Part shown: in pieces, positions 21,757 through 31,900 of the stretch | Layout of the letters: each line of letters starts with the position of its first letter | Position numbering within the stretch: the first letter of the stretch is position 1 | NCBI RefSeq assembly: GCF_017654505.1 | Contig: NC_054540.1 | Coordinates: 41,790,554 to 41,854,553 of the forward strand | Source: Polyodon spathula | Lineage: Eukaryota; Chordata; Actinopteri; Acipenseriformes; Polyodontidae | Reading direction: 5' to 3' | DNA length: 64,000 bases | The notes under the pieces: model-generated | Databases searched by the model: none | Told to the model about the DNA's origin: nothing | Seen by the model: the letters and a program-made list of their open reading frames with translations, nothing else | Made by a program: the position numbers and the translations under genes

Positions 21757-21822
21757 CTACCTCATCCTAACCGGCCAGTGCCTCTGACTCAGAAGAAACA
21801 AAGGTAAGTTTAAAAAAAAAGG

Positions 21823-22644
21823 TAGGGGCGTGGATCAGAAAACCAGTCAGTATCTGGTGTGACCACCATTTGCCTCATGCAGTGCGACACATCTCCTTCG
21901 TATAGAGTTGATCAGGCTGTTGACTGTGGAATGTTGTCCCACTCCTCTTCAATGGCTGTGTGGAGTTGTTGGATATTGGCGGGAACTGGAACACGCTGTC
22001 TAACACGTCGATCCAGAGCATCCCAAACATGCTCAATGGATGACAGGTCTGGTGAGTATGCAGGCCATGAAAGAACTGGGACATTTTCAGCTTCCAGGAA
22101 TTGTGTACAGATCCTTGCGACATGGGGCCATACATTATCATGCTGAAACATGAGGTGACGGCAGAGGATGAATGGCACGACAATGGGCCTCAGGATCTCG
22201 TCGTGGTATCACACAACATTTGCATTCAAATTGCCATCGATAAAATGCAATTGTGTTCGTTGTCCGTCGCTTATGCCTGCCCATACCATAATCCCACCGC
22301 CCCCATGGGGCACTCTGTTCACAACGTTGACATCAGCAAACTGTTCGCCCACACGACGCCATACTGCTGTCTGCCATCTGCCTAATACAGTTGAATCCGT
22401 GAAGAGCACACTTCTCCAGCGTGCCAGTGGCCATCGAAGGTGAGCATTTGCCCACTGAAGTTGGTTACGACGCCGAACTGCAGTCAGGTCAAAGGAGAAA
22501 TGCTCAATAACAGATGTAAACAAATTTGTGCACAAAATTTGAGAGAAATAAGCTTTTTGTGCGTATGGAAAATTTTTGGGATGTTTTATTTCAGCTCATG
22601 AAACATGGGACCAACACATGTTGTGTTTATATTGTTGTTCAGTG

Positions 22645-22648
<4 letters not shown>
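21823..22648 (-). mobile_element. Tc1-like DNA transposon remnant
   Basis: Contains a Tc1-family transposase on the minus strand and at the right a TIR-like end read as GTTTATATTGTTGTTCAGTG. The left TIR is absent and the transposase N-terminus is lost, so it is immobile. Confidence 0.8.
21857..22490 (-). pseudogene. Tc1-like transposase, broken
   Basis: Minus-strand fragments: RRRNQLQWANAHLRWPLARW, LFTDSTVLGRW (the first catalytic Asp block, normally FTDESRF, altered), HGGGGIMVWAGIS, MFQHDNVWPHVA (second Asp; normally DNARPH) and SIEHVWDALDRR with the catalytic Glu. The C-terminus is broken after IPQSTA. At least one frameshift lies between 22209 and 22178. The DNA-binding helix-turn-helix half is gone. 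Confidence 0.82.
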
Positions 22649-22649
<1 letters not shown>

Positions 22650-22728
<79 letters not shown>

Positions 22729-22732
22729 TATA
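22650..22732. repeat. (TA)n-(CA)n microsatellite
   Basis: About 32 TA units followed by about 8 CA units, directly abutting the Tc1 terminus. Confidence 0.96.
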
Positions 22733-23088
22733 ATCAGCCAGGCACCCAGTCTAAGGTTACAAGTTTCCACTTGCTTGTTCTAAGACGAAAAGATTAATTT
22801 ATTTATTTAAAACAATTAAATCTTACTATATGTTTTATTCACTCTAAAACTCATTAGTTGTGTCTTCAGTATATCTTCTAATTGAAGTTTATTAACCCTC
22901 TCTGCAGCATGTTATGACTGTCTACTGTGGTAGCACACTCTGATTGGTAAATGTAACGAGTTCATTCACCTGCAAAGTAAACATCAGTCAAGCATTTTTA
23001 TATACACAATACAGAGAGATGCGTTATGTTATCCATTCTACTCACCCATTTGAACATCATGATTAAGCCCAGTTTAGTAGTTCGGGAC

Positions 23089-23815
23089 TGTGACAAAGTG
23101 GCTGGTAAGGGGAACAGGTGTAGCGGTCATGCGATACAGGAGTGACAGGCAGACAATGGTATTTCATTGAAAAAGGTGCTTTAATTATAATCCAGGTCTG
23201 ATGACCATAAAATAATAAATCCCCGGCTATACACAACAATGTGTAAAGCCTGGGGATGACGAGAACAGGGCACAGTCCTGAACAAAAACACAAGATGCGG
23301 TCACCAGTCCTGGGTGCATGCAGAAGTGCAGGTGCTCAGTGCAGACACAGGTTCTGTGGTGTGTAGTGGTGCTCTGGATCGTGCTGACCCTGGCGACAGC
23401 TCCGGAGGTGTGCTTAACTGTCTAGTGCTGAATACAAAAACAGAGTTACACGGACAGACACAATAATACAAAACACGAACACAATCCACTCTGAGAGCTC
23501 CTCTCTCAGTCCTTCTCTCTCTCCAATCGTTTAACCCATACGAAGAAAAAGATCAGCGTTACCCTGGCCCCTATATGTAATCCCGCATGATATCTAGGTA
23601 AATGGTTGCAGCTGCCTTATCACTTGCAGCTGCCTCTCGTTTACCTTTCAAATCAATACGGTCTTACAACAGAGTTTCGCTTCTTTCCAGGCTGACCCAC
23701 TTCCCGGTCCCGGAAATGAATGGTCAGGCCAGCCCTTCCAGATACTTCTCCTCTCGTTCTTTAGCACCCTCACAGGTTGGGAGGATTTATCACCAGAACT
23801 CATATTTCTGTCACA
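23089..23815 (-). repeat. 3' LTR of Gmr1-like element
   Basis: 727 bp, starting TGTGACAAAGTGGCTGG and ending CATATTTCTGTCACA on the plus strand. The termini form a short inverted repeat TGTGAC/GTCACA. It pairs with 28189-28907. A purine-rich run on the minus strand (plus 23862-23888) lies about 50 bp inside and may be the polypurine tract. Confidence 0.92.
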
Positions 23816-23966
23816 TATCCCACCGCTTAGAGTGGAGCCGAAAGAACACTCGGCTAAATCTACCTTCCCCATTACTCCCCCCTCCCGGGAAAAATAATTT
23901 GGTGGTCTTTCCCCACACGGTGTACCATGTGGTACAGGAAGGGCTGCAATGCCAGATACCACCGAG

Positions 23967-25466
23967 TTATCCGGGCATTACTGCCTTCATTGTGCTTAAC
24001 CACGTGAGTGGAGCGTGGTCTGTGAACAGATCAAATGAGTGTCCCAGCAGGTAGTATCGTAAAGAGTGAGTAGCCCATTTAATGGCCAAACACTCTTTTT
24101 CGACTACGGAGTAGTTGCTTTCCCGAGGTAACATACGCAGGTACAATATTGAGTGCTCTACTCCAGCTATTTTTTGGGACAAGACTGCACCCAAACCTAC
24201 ATCCGATGCGTCGGTGTGGAGGATGAAACTCTTGGTGAAATCTGGAGTAATAAGAGTGGGGGCCTGGCAAAGTCTACGCTTAATAGTATCAAACGCCCCC
24301 TGACACTCAGCTGACCATTTAATTAAATTTGGAGCACTCTTTTTGGTGAGGTCAACTAACGGGTTAACCACTGTGGCGTACTCGGGGATGAAGCGGCGGT
24401 AATAACCGGCTAAGCCCAGTAGTGACCTCACCTGAGTCTTGGTTTTGGGGATCGCTGCATCAACCAAAGCTTGGATTTTTGTGACTACAGGTCTCACCCT
24501 TCCATTCCCCATTAAAAATCCCAAATACTGAGTCTCTGTTTTGGCAAACGCACATTTCCTCAAGTTAGCTGTCAGCCAGGCTGCCCTTAGAGACTGAAGA
24601 ACGGCTGCAACCCTAGTCAAATGCTCTCGCCAGGTGGAGCTGTAAATCACCACGTCATCAATATACGCTGCTGCATATTCATTATGTGGGTGTAAAACCT
24701 GGTCCATCAGTCTCTGAAAGGCAGCGGGCGCACCATGTAGCCCAAATGGCATGGTTTTAAAGTGAAACAGCCCTTCTGGTGTTGAAAATGTAGTTTTCTC
24801 TCTGGAGCTGCGGGTTAAAGGGATTTGCCAGTATCCCTTCATCAGGTCCAGAGTGGAAATAAACCTCGCTTTTCCCAGTCTGTCTAAAAGTTCGTCGACC
24901 CGAGGCATGGGATATGCATCGAACTTAGCAATAGCGTTCACCTTTCTGAAATCCACGCAGAAGCGGTTGGTGCCATCTTTCTTAGCCACCATGACGATCG
25001 GACTGCACCACTCGCTCCTGGAAGGTTCAATCACCCCAGGCTTGAGCATATCCCATACCTCTTTGCGAACATTCCGTCGACTTTCTGGGATCTGGTACAG
25101 TGTCTCTCGCACTGTGACACCTGGTGGAGAGATCATGTCACATTCAACTAAGTTTGTCCTGTCGGGCACATCAGAAAAAACATTGCTGAACTCCTCAATA
25201 AGTTTCCGCAGCTCTCTTTGCTGATCCGGAACCAATTGTTCCCCCATTGAAATCTCTCTGGTGCTCGGGGTCTCTGGAGAGGGGCCTAAATCATCCTCCA
25301 TATTGCCTGAGGCTATAAATAAGCCTGCCAGGGCTTTAACCCTTGCCTGCCAGGGCTTTAACAAATTAACATGGTAAATTTCACGTTCATTCCAGCGATC
25401 GGGCTGTCTAATTTCATAATTTACTTTCCCTATAGCCCGAATCACCTCATACGGCCCCCCTGCCAT
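23967..25466 (-). pseudogene. Gmr1-like pol: integrase C-end, reverse transcriptase, RNase H
   Basis: One 500-codon frame. It opens with the integrase GPY-type tail (GGPYEVIRAIGKVNYEI), then RT: WCSPIVMVAKKDG, DFRKVN, STLDLMKGYWQIPL (catalytic Asp), MPFGLHGAPAAFQRLMD and AAYIDDVVIYSS with the YIDD catalytic box. RNase H follows: FILHTDASDVGLGAVLSQ, EKECLAIKWA and FTDHAPLTW supply the Asp-Glu-Asp set. The frame is cut short after VMPG by a shift at about 23985; the expected continuation RWYLALQPF can be read in the neighbouring frame. Fusion of the integrase tail directly into RT shows that INT precedes RT in the polyprotein. Confidence 0.9.
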
Positions 25467-26380
25467 TTAGCACACAGTTTTGATTCTGATGAGGGAAGTA
25501 ACAGCATTACCTTGTCCCCTGGTCGAAAGGTTCGAATCCGTGCATTTTTGTTGTAATGCTGGTGCTGTCGGTGCTGAACCAATCTGAGGTTGTCTTGGGC
25601 CAAAAGACCGACCAAATCCAGGTGATCTCTTAGTAGAAGCACATACTTCACTACATTTTTGGACAAGCCTTTGTGCTCCTCCCACCCCTCTCTCAGCAGG
25701 TCAAGAGTGCTGCGAGGCTGCAGGCCATACAGGAGCTCAAAGGGGGAGAACCTCGTTGAACTCTGCGGAACTTCTCTCACTGCAAAAAGGAGGTAGGGAA
25801 GAAGCGATGCCCAATGTTTCTGCTCCCATGTTACGAATCGCCTCAGCATCGACTTTAAAGTCTGGTTAAAGCGTTCAACCAAACCGTCCAATTGTGGATG
25901 ATAAACAGACGTCCTGATGTGACGTATTTTCAATATTTTGTACACCTGCTGTAACGTACTGGACAAAAAAAATTGGTTCCGTGATCGGTCAAAATTTCCT
26001 TGGGGATCCCTACTCTAGCCATAATCTGCGCTCAATGGAACTGCCTCCGGGTATCGTGTTGCGTAATCCACCACTACTAATATATGCGTGTACCCGGAGT
26101 CAGAAGGTAGCAAAGGGCCCATTATGTCTATTGCAATGCACTCAAAAGGAGTGTAAATAATGGGCAGTGGGACCAAAGGGGCGGGGCGCACTTGACCCGG
26201 CGCTATTCGTTGGCAGTCTGGGCATGTGGCTACATATCTAGACACATCAGTATGAAGACCAAGCCAATAGAATCGAGCCAATATCCATTCCCTCATCTTC
26301 TTGGCTCTGAGGTGCCCCGCAAAAGGGATATCATGCGCCAGCCTCATGACCTCGGTCCGACAAAACGGGGGAACCAACAA
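25442..26380 (-). pseudogene. Gmr1-like integrase, frameshifted
   Basis: Two open pieces. 26015-26380 holds the zinc-binding HHCC domain (LAHDIPFAGH ... CPDC) and the first catalytic Asp in ECIAIDIMGPL, plus VVVDYATRYPEAVPL. 25442-25966 holds the rest of the core with the catalytic Glu in DGLVERFNQTLKSM, and the C-terminal domain ending in KWQGG, which continues as GPYEV in the next frame. A frameshift near 25970-26010 removes the segment with the second Asp (normally GTxF region). It inserts cDNA into chromosomes in an intact element. Confidence 0.88.
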
Positions 26381-26681
26381 TTGTGTTACAGGCTGTCCTG
26401 TGCCTACGGCTAGGTTTACCCTATAAAGTAATCACCCCTTGATACTGAAATGTGGATATACTAGTGCCCCAGCGCCATCAACATCCTTACTGTCAATGGA
26501 CTGGACCTGCCCCCAAACCTGCACCAGTGACGGGTCGTTATGTTGGCCCCACACTATGTCCGCGCTTGAGTACCACAGGTCCGGTACATTGAGAGGGGCT
26601 GGACTAGCCTTTGCCCTAGTCTGTCCAGTAACCTCGCTCTCTCGGTCACACTGCGTTCCCACTCCCTTTGACTGGCGTTTG

Positions 26682-27224
26682 TTACCATTGCAGCACTTTC
26701 CCACCAGACCCCAGCCGTGTCTCAAAGACGCTCCCCCCCCATTTCGCGGTCCGTCTCTCCTTATTTGTTTTTCTAGGATGGAAAAGAGGGGAAAACATTT
26801 CAGGATGAAAAGGGAACACATCACCAATTCGTTCCTCCTTTTTTTTTTCTGCCACGTTTACGTGTGTAGCTGAGACTGCCATTATTTGCATCAATTGTTT
26901 GAAGTTTGGCCAGTCTCGGCCCAGAATAACTGGGTGTGGCAACCTTTCCGCCACCCCGACTACGAGGTGACGTTTTATCGGTCCTACCAATAAATATACC
27001 TTTAGTGTGGGGTATGTTGCAGTGTCTCCATGGATACAAGAGATGGCCACCTGACCTTGTGGCAACCACGACACACCACCAAAGAGAGCTGTCCTAATCA
27101 AGGTTTGCTCACACCCTGTGTCCACTAACGCATGGGTTTTCACATTTCCCCTCACAACCTTTTTCTCCGTGCTTACCCGTTTCAGATGCCCAATTGCACG
27201 CTGCCATGTCACACTCCATGGCAA
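26682..27224 (-). pseudogene. Gmr1-like aspartic protease region
   Basis: The motif ALVDTGCEQTLIR carries the DTG active-site triad of a retropepsin, followed by ILGRDWPNFKQLM, the typical C-terminal LG-x-D/N-type block. The frame then runs into a basic tail and stops at 26682. The interval 26381-26681 to integrase is open only in pieces, so at least one frameshift lies there. Confidence 0.82.
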
Positions 27225-28168
27225 TGGGGCAGGACCTGGTCAGGTGTTCCGGCTGGTTGCATCTGAAACAGAGAGGGGGAACAGAGGGTGCATATCTGTC
27301 CAGTTGCTGGTAGGGCAACGGGGCAGGGGCAACACCTCTACCCCAACTGGGGGCAAACCTCGGTCTCCATGGGGGGGGAGGCAAGGGGGCCCAACGGGGT
27401 TGGTGGTCTGGGAGGTGTGGGTGTCGGGAACGAGGGTGGTGGTGGTGTTGGAGGAGAGGGAGGGAGAGGTTGGTGACTGTGAAGGAATGGGACTGAAAAG
27501 ATCCCGACCCGGGCCGACGTCAGGGAGTCCTCAAAGTTTTCGGCCAGTTCGACCACCTCCTCCAGGGTGTCGGGGTTGTGGCGCCGGATCCACGCCTGGG
27601 TTTCGGTGCCGACCACATGGCAGAATTGTTCTACCACAATGGCTTCCCCCATCTGCTGCGTGGTATTTTTGTTGGGGGGTCAGCCAATGCACCGTGTGGT
27701 CTCACAACCGCTCTGTGACCACCCTGGGGCGTGTCTCCGGGGCTCTTCGGAATTCCTGGAACCACGTCCGATGAGTCTCCGCTGTAATGTTGAGGCGGCG
27801 GAGGATAGCCTGCTTGACCAGGTCATAATCGGTGGCGTACTGGTCGCTCAGGGCTTGGTAAGGTGCCTGAGCCTCCCCAGTCAAGCAGGGTCCCACCTGG
27901 CTCGTCCAGAACTCCCGCGGCCATCCTGCCCCGTTGCCAGTCGCTCAAACTCCACCAAGAATGCCTCTGGGTCATCCTCCGCCGTCATTTTCATTGCCCT
28001 AGCCTTCGGGGGCGACATCGGTGATGTTACAGTAGGGGTTGTTACTGCCGTCATGGCCAGCCCTACCCGTTCAATATGCGCCGTGTAGCGCTCCTCCCTC
28101 TTTCTCTCCTCTGCGTTGCATCTGCTCTCCAGCGCATGCAGCAGCTCCGCCAGTGCGTTGCGATCCAT
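27109..28168 (-). pseudogene. Gmr1-like gag with CCHC zinc knuckle, broken
   Basis: Starts MDRNALAELLHALESRC just inside the primer-binding site (28166-28168 ATG). Contains a capsid-type segment (DPEAFLVEFERLA, then GPCLTGEAQAPYQALSDQYA and YDLVKQAILRRLNITAETHR; WVQNP-like folds of SCAN/Gag type), HNPDTLEEVVELAENFED, a proline-rich stretch, and a nucleocapsid knuckle CFRCNQPEHLTRSC matching CX2CX4HX4C. Shifts near 27885 and 27690 break the frame. Gag would package the element RNA. Confidence 0.82.
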
Positions 28169-28186
28169 GATCCCGGATCTGACACC
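28169..28186 (-). other. Primer-binding site of Gmr1-like element
   Basis: Two bases inside the 5' LTR the minus strand reads TGGTGTCAGATCCGGGAT. It begins TGG, the complement of a tRNA CCA end, and resembles leucine-tRNA-type primer sites; the tRNA assignment is inference. Confidence 0.65.
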
Positions 28187-28188
28187 AT

Positions 28189-28907
28189 GTGTGGCAAAGT
28201 GGCTGGTAAGAGGAACAGGTGTAGCGGTGATGCGATGCAGGAGTGACAGGAAGACAACGGTATTTCAGTGAAAAAGGTGCTTTAATTATAATCCAGGTCT
28301 GGTGACCGTAAAATAATAAATCCCCGGCTATACACAACAATGTGTAAAGCGCGGGGATAACGAAAACAGGGCACAGTCCCGAACAAATACACAAGACTTG
28401 TCACCAGTCCTGGGTGCATGCAGACGTGCAGCTGCTCGGTGCAGACACAGGTTCTGTGGTGTGTAGTGGTGCTCCGGATCGTGCTGACCCTGGCGACAGC
28501 TCCGGAGGTGTGCTTAACTGTCTAGTGCTGAATACAAAAACAGAGTTACACGGACAGACACAACAATACAAAACAAGAACACAATCTACTCTGAGAGCTC
28601 CTCTCTCAGTCCTTCTCTCTCTCCAATCATTTAACCCAAACAAAGGAAAAGATCAGCGTTACCCTGGCACCTATATGTAATCCCGCATGATATCTAGATA
28701 TCTGCCTTATTACTTGCAGCTGCCTCTGGTTTACCTTTCAAATCAATACGGTCTTACAACAGTCTCACTTCTTTCCAGGCTGACCCACTTCCCTGACCTG
28801 GAAAAGAACTGTCAGGCCAGCCCTTCCAGATACTTCTCCTCTCGTTCTTTAGCGCCCTCACAGGTCGAGAGAAAGATTTATCACCCAGAACTCATATTTC
28901 TGTCACA
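28189..28907 (-). repeat. 5' LTR of Gmr1-like element
   Basis: 719 bp, TGTGGCAAAGTGG to CATATTTCTGTCACA on the plus strand. Differs from the 3' LTR at scattered positions and small indels, so the insertion is not very recent. Confidence 0.92.
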
Positions 28908-29284
28908 GGGACAAACACCAATCACAAAATGTTTTCATACAATTATTTATTGTGGAGAATGCGGAGTATGCAATTTTAGGGAGAATTATGTTGTATATAA
29001 TCTTTCCTTTGGCAGCAAACCTAATTTTGTTTGAGGGCTACTGCCTGGCCGATTGGACGAGGCGGAGACCCCCAAAAAGAACAAGCCAGTCTTAACGCTG
29101 CGATTAGTATTAAATATAGCCCACTTGAAGGTTTAGCCAACCTTTAACAAATGATCATCAGCACACAGGAGAGGAAAACAAAACCCATTTTTGGGAATAA
29201 ACATCTGGGAATTCATGGCTGATTCAATTGCCTTTCCTCTGGGCGGGCTACTAACGCTTAAGGTACATTTTTGTAAAAGCATTT

Positions 29285-30177
29285 TTAGGATCCATAATTT
29301 GTTCTAATGTAAACTTGGTAAGCACTGAATGACCAACAACTTAACCGTTTGATAAGGGAGCCTGGAACTCCGTGGCAAGAAGCTGCTACGATTTTGAAGG
29401 AATGACCGGAGAACTGCTCAGCTGTGAATCCAGACCTGGAAAGAATCTGGCGAAGGTGAAAGAAGAACCAATGGTGGGTGACGATTGTTCCGTTTTTGTT
29501 AATAAACAGCGTGTCTGAGGGTGATGCACCCTGAGAAAGATTGAAATGGATAAGAGAGAAAGGGGCCATATGGGCAAACATGGAAGTTTTATTTATAAAC
29601 CAAATAGAAAGGGTTCCCTAATCTTCCTGGACAGTTTTACTTCTTTTGAGCAGGAAGGAGAAGGTATCAGATGAGGTAATTCTGAGGTTGGAGATACAGG
29701 GGTGAATCTGGGGTTGAAATTTGAGAGTGATGTAGACTCTGGAGCACCTAAGGAACCCAAGAAGGCTAAGAGAAAAGGGCTTTAAGGATTATCTAAACTG
29801 GGAGGAGTAGCAGAAGATGATGAGAGGCACCAAGAGAGTATGTTGATGGTTATAGGTAAGCAAACAGGGTAGAAAGAGATTCTAGTCGTTGAAGCTCTTT
29901 CAGGATTAAAGAAACATATAAGTTGCAGAGTCTAGAGCTGGGATGCCAAAAATGAGTTTGTAGAAAAACTGGATCCAGAAATTGAAATATTAATGGAGGA
30001 AACTCTCATAGCTCCATTCTTAAGGGACATAATATAGGATGATACCACAGGCATTGAAAATGAAGGGAACGGAATGCAATTCCAAGGTAACCAGTATATT
30101 TGCAATGAGCGGGGAGTGATGCTGAGAAGAGTTGTTTCTTGAGCCTGCAGAATTAGGGAATGCAGAGGGTGGCTCAC
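29285..30177 (-). pseudogene. DIRS-like tyrosine recombinase
   Basis: C-terminal catalytic region reads FSGHSFKIVAAS ... LIKRLSCWSFSAYQVYIRT. The usual H-x-x-R box is HSFK here, so the second catalytic Arg is replaced by Lys, while the nucleophile Tyr in AYQVYIRT remains. The N-terminal core-binding part lies in another frame at 29932-30177. The recombinase would integrate circular cDNA without target duplication; this copy is unlikely to work. Confidence 0.78.
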
Positions 30178-30228
30178 ATGAATATCAGGTCTGAAAAGAG
30201 AGGAAACTGAGTTAGCAGGAGGTCGTCT

Positions 30229-31141
30229 TCAGGAGCTATTGCTCTGAATCTCTGCATCTGAAAATGAGAGAGAATTGTCGATTACATTCAGGTGGCCGAG
30301 AATGTGTTGAACTCTGAGAATGAACTGATGAATAACAGGTAACCAAATAATCCTTCTGAATATTATCATTATATGTTGGGAGGATTTACAACCTTTGTTA
30401 ATTTGGACTGTAGCTGAATTATCTGAGTGGAGAAGAATGGATTTTTTGGTTCCAGGAAGACCCCCAAAAGGAATGCGACTACAGCAACAGGATACGTTTT
30501 GTACAATGACGAGGAGTGATTGGGGATAGGAATGCTGATGAATTCTTCGGGCCATGGAGCAGAAAACCATTTTCCCTTGTAGTATCCGTCAAAGCCGAGA
30601 GAGGGAGCTGCATCTGTGAACATTCAACTGTCTTTGTGCAGCAAGAGACACTCAACGTAAAAAAGTAATGCCTTTCCAGACTTTCAGTAGGAGTTCCCAC
30701 AAGCAGAGTTCCTTGTGGCAAAAAGGATCCATGGGTATGACGTCGTTGAGGGAATCAATAGAAAGGATCAAGAAAAGGTAGGAGACAGCTCTTTCTTGAG
30801 GAACTATCCTCATTGCGTAGTTTAAATGGCCTAGGAGAGACAGAAGATTGCGTTTGGTAGGAGGGTGGCAGGACAGAGAAGTAGAAATAGAAATATGATT
30901 GCTCCCCGAGGCTGAAAAAGATTGGGAATCCAATGAAGCCTAGAAACTCGGTGGAAGTGAGATGACCCAAGGTCTTTTATGATGCTATGGGGATGCTGAG
31001 ATTTGAAATTAATGATATGAGGATTGTTATTTTCTGGGCAGGGGAAGCGTGGGGAAAATAGAATTGATGAAAATAATCCAGGAGATTCAGCACAAAAGGA
31101 ATGCGATAGTTATTAAGGAGGCGCCAGCACAGCGCTTCTGA
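30229..31141 (-). pseudogene. DIRS-like RT C-terminus and RNase H
   Basis: 30369-30623 starts MFTDAAPSLGFDGYYKGKW (RNase H first Asp). 30229-30570 in another frame carries ILLHSDNSATVQINKG (catalytic Asp) and HILGHLNVIDNSLS, the typical ADxLSR-type end altered. 30652-30970 holds LLSLLGHLNYAMRIVPQERA and HLTSTEFLGFIGF from the RT thumb and connection. At least three frameshifts. Confidence 0.75.
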
Positions 31142-31142
31142 C

Positions 31143-31190
31143 AGAGTATTAAGAACATAAGAACATAAGAAAGTTTACAAACGAGAGGAT
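31143..31190 (-). mobile_element. LINE 3'-end stub (about 48 bp)
   Basis: AAGAACATAAGAACATAAG plus TTTACAAACGAGAGGA, the last bases of the LINE family, inserted in the DIRS coding region. Extremely 5'-truncated. Confidence 0.82.
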
Positions 31191-31311
31191 ATGGGTTGAT
31201 TTTGCAGCTGAACGTCTGGTTAACAGAAAATTTATTTCAAAAGTCACTGTACTCCGAAGAGGTGCTGAGGGCAGGCTCAATGGGCATAATTAAATATGTT
31301 TGATATCAGCT

Positions 31312-31841
31312 TTAAACCCATGGCTGGCTTTCCCAGCAATTTTGCGTGGCATATTGCAGGGAGAAATTTTGAGAGGGATTAAAATTATTGATGGTGGGTG
31401 TGGTGGAGTTATGGTTAGTGAAAATGAAGGAAGTTACAGGCGGAATAGTACAGGTTCCTTTTGAAGTTATTACAAATCTGGCAACCTCCAGAGTATGCAG
31501 TATTGCAGGCCTGACCGTCTTTTGATCTGGAGGGATGAAAAGATGAGGAGGATTGCGAGGGAGGGACATAAGGGGATGGGGTGGAGGGTCAGTGGGGTGA
31601 GCAGTGGAACCACATGCCGAGCATACTAGAAGCCGAAGACCTGTGAACAACCTGAGAATATGTATTGGTCCAGTGCGCCCCTGTAGATTCTCTGGTTCCA
31701 TTGTTGGAGATAGACAGCGGCTTTGGCAGAAAATACTTTGTAGTATTCAAAGAAATAGGAACCTCTGAATCTAACTGAGAAGTCTAAAATGATTGCCATA
31801 CAATAACCAACTTGCTCCAGCAGTCGTGATAGAACTCCCAT
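31312..31841 (-). pseudogene. DIRS-like Gag ORF
   Basis: 31626-31841 reads LDFSVRFRGSYFFEYYKVF and KAAVYLQQWNQRIYRGALD, then 31312-31701 in the next frame continues FTGLRLLVCSACGSTAHPT with a CxxC...H zinc-knuckle-like cluster. From memory this matches the ORF1 of DIRS-type elements in fish and amphibians. A frameshift near 31690 splits it. Confidence 0.65.
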
Positions 31842-31900
31842 ATGAATTCCCTGAAATGGTCGAGAGCTAGAATGTACTGGGAAGTGGTAAGTGTTTTGAA

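Larger units (their letters stand above)
23089..28907 (-). mobile_element. Complete Gmr1-like Ty3/gypsy retrotransposon
   Basis: 5.8-kb element with two LTRs (23089-23815 and 28189-28907), each bounded by TGTG...CACA, and a perfect 5-bp target duplication GGGAC at 23084-23088 and 28908-28912. Reading the minus strand: 5' LTR, primer-binding site, gag with zinc knuckle, protease, integrase, reverse transcriptase, RNase H, 3' LTR. The integrase lies before the reverse transcriptase, as in Ty1/copia, although the RT itself is gypsy-like. That order is known from the Gmr1 group of Ty3/gypsy-like elements in deuterostomes. Frames are damaged but every domain is present. Confidence 0.9.
29045..31900 (-). 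mobile_element. DIRS-like tyrosine-recombinase retrotransposon, decayed
   Basis: Minus-strand order: Gag-like ORF (31312-31841), RT C-terminal part, RNase H, tyrosine recombinase (to 29285). This is the DIRS arrangement, which lacks an integrase and protease. Frames are interrupted and a 48-bp LINE stub lies at 31143-31190. Terminal repeats could not be recognised, so the limits are approximate. Confidence 0.8.

Noticed and set aside
27118..27774. 218-codon plus-strand frame, Gly/Arg-rich
   Set aside because: Shadow of the GC-rich minus-strand gag, whose zinc knuckle and capsid motifs are on the other strand.
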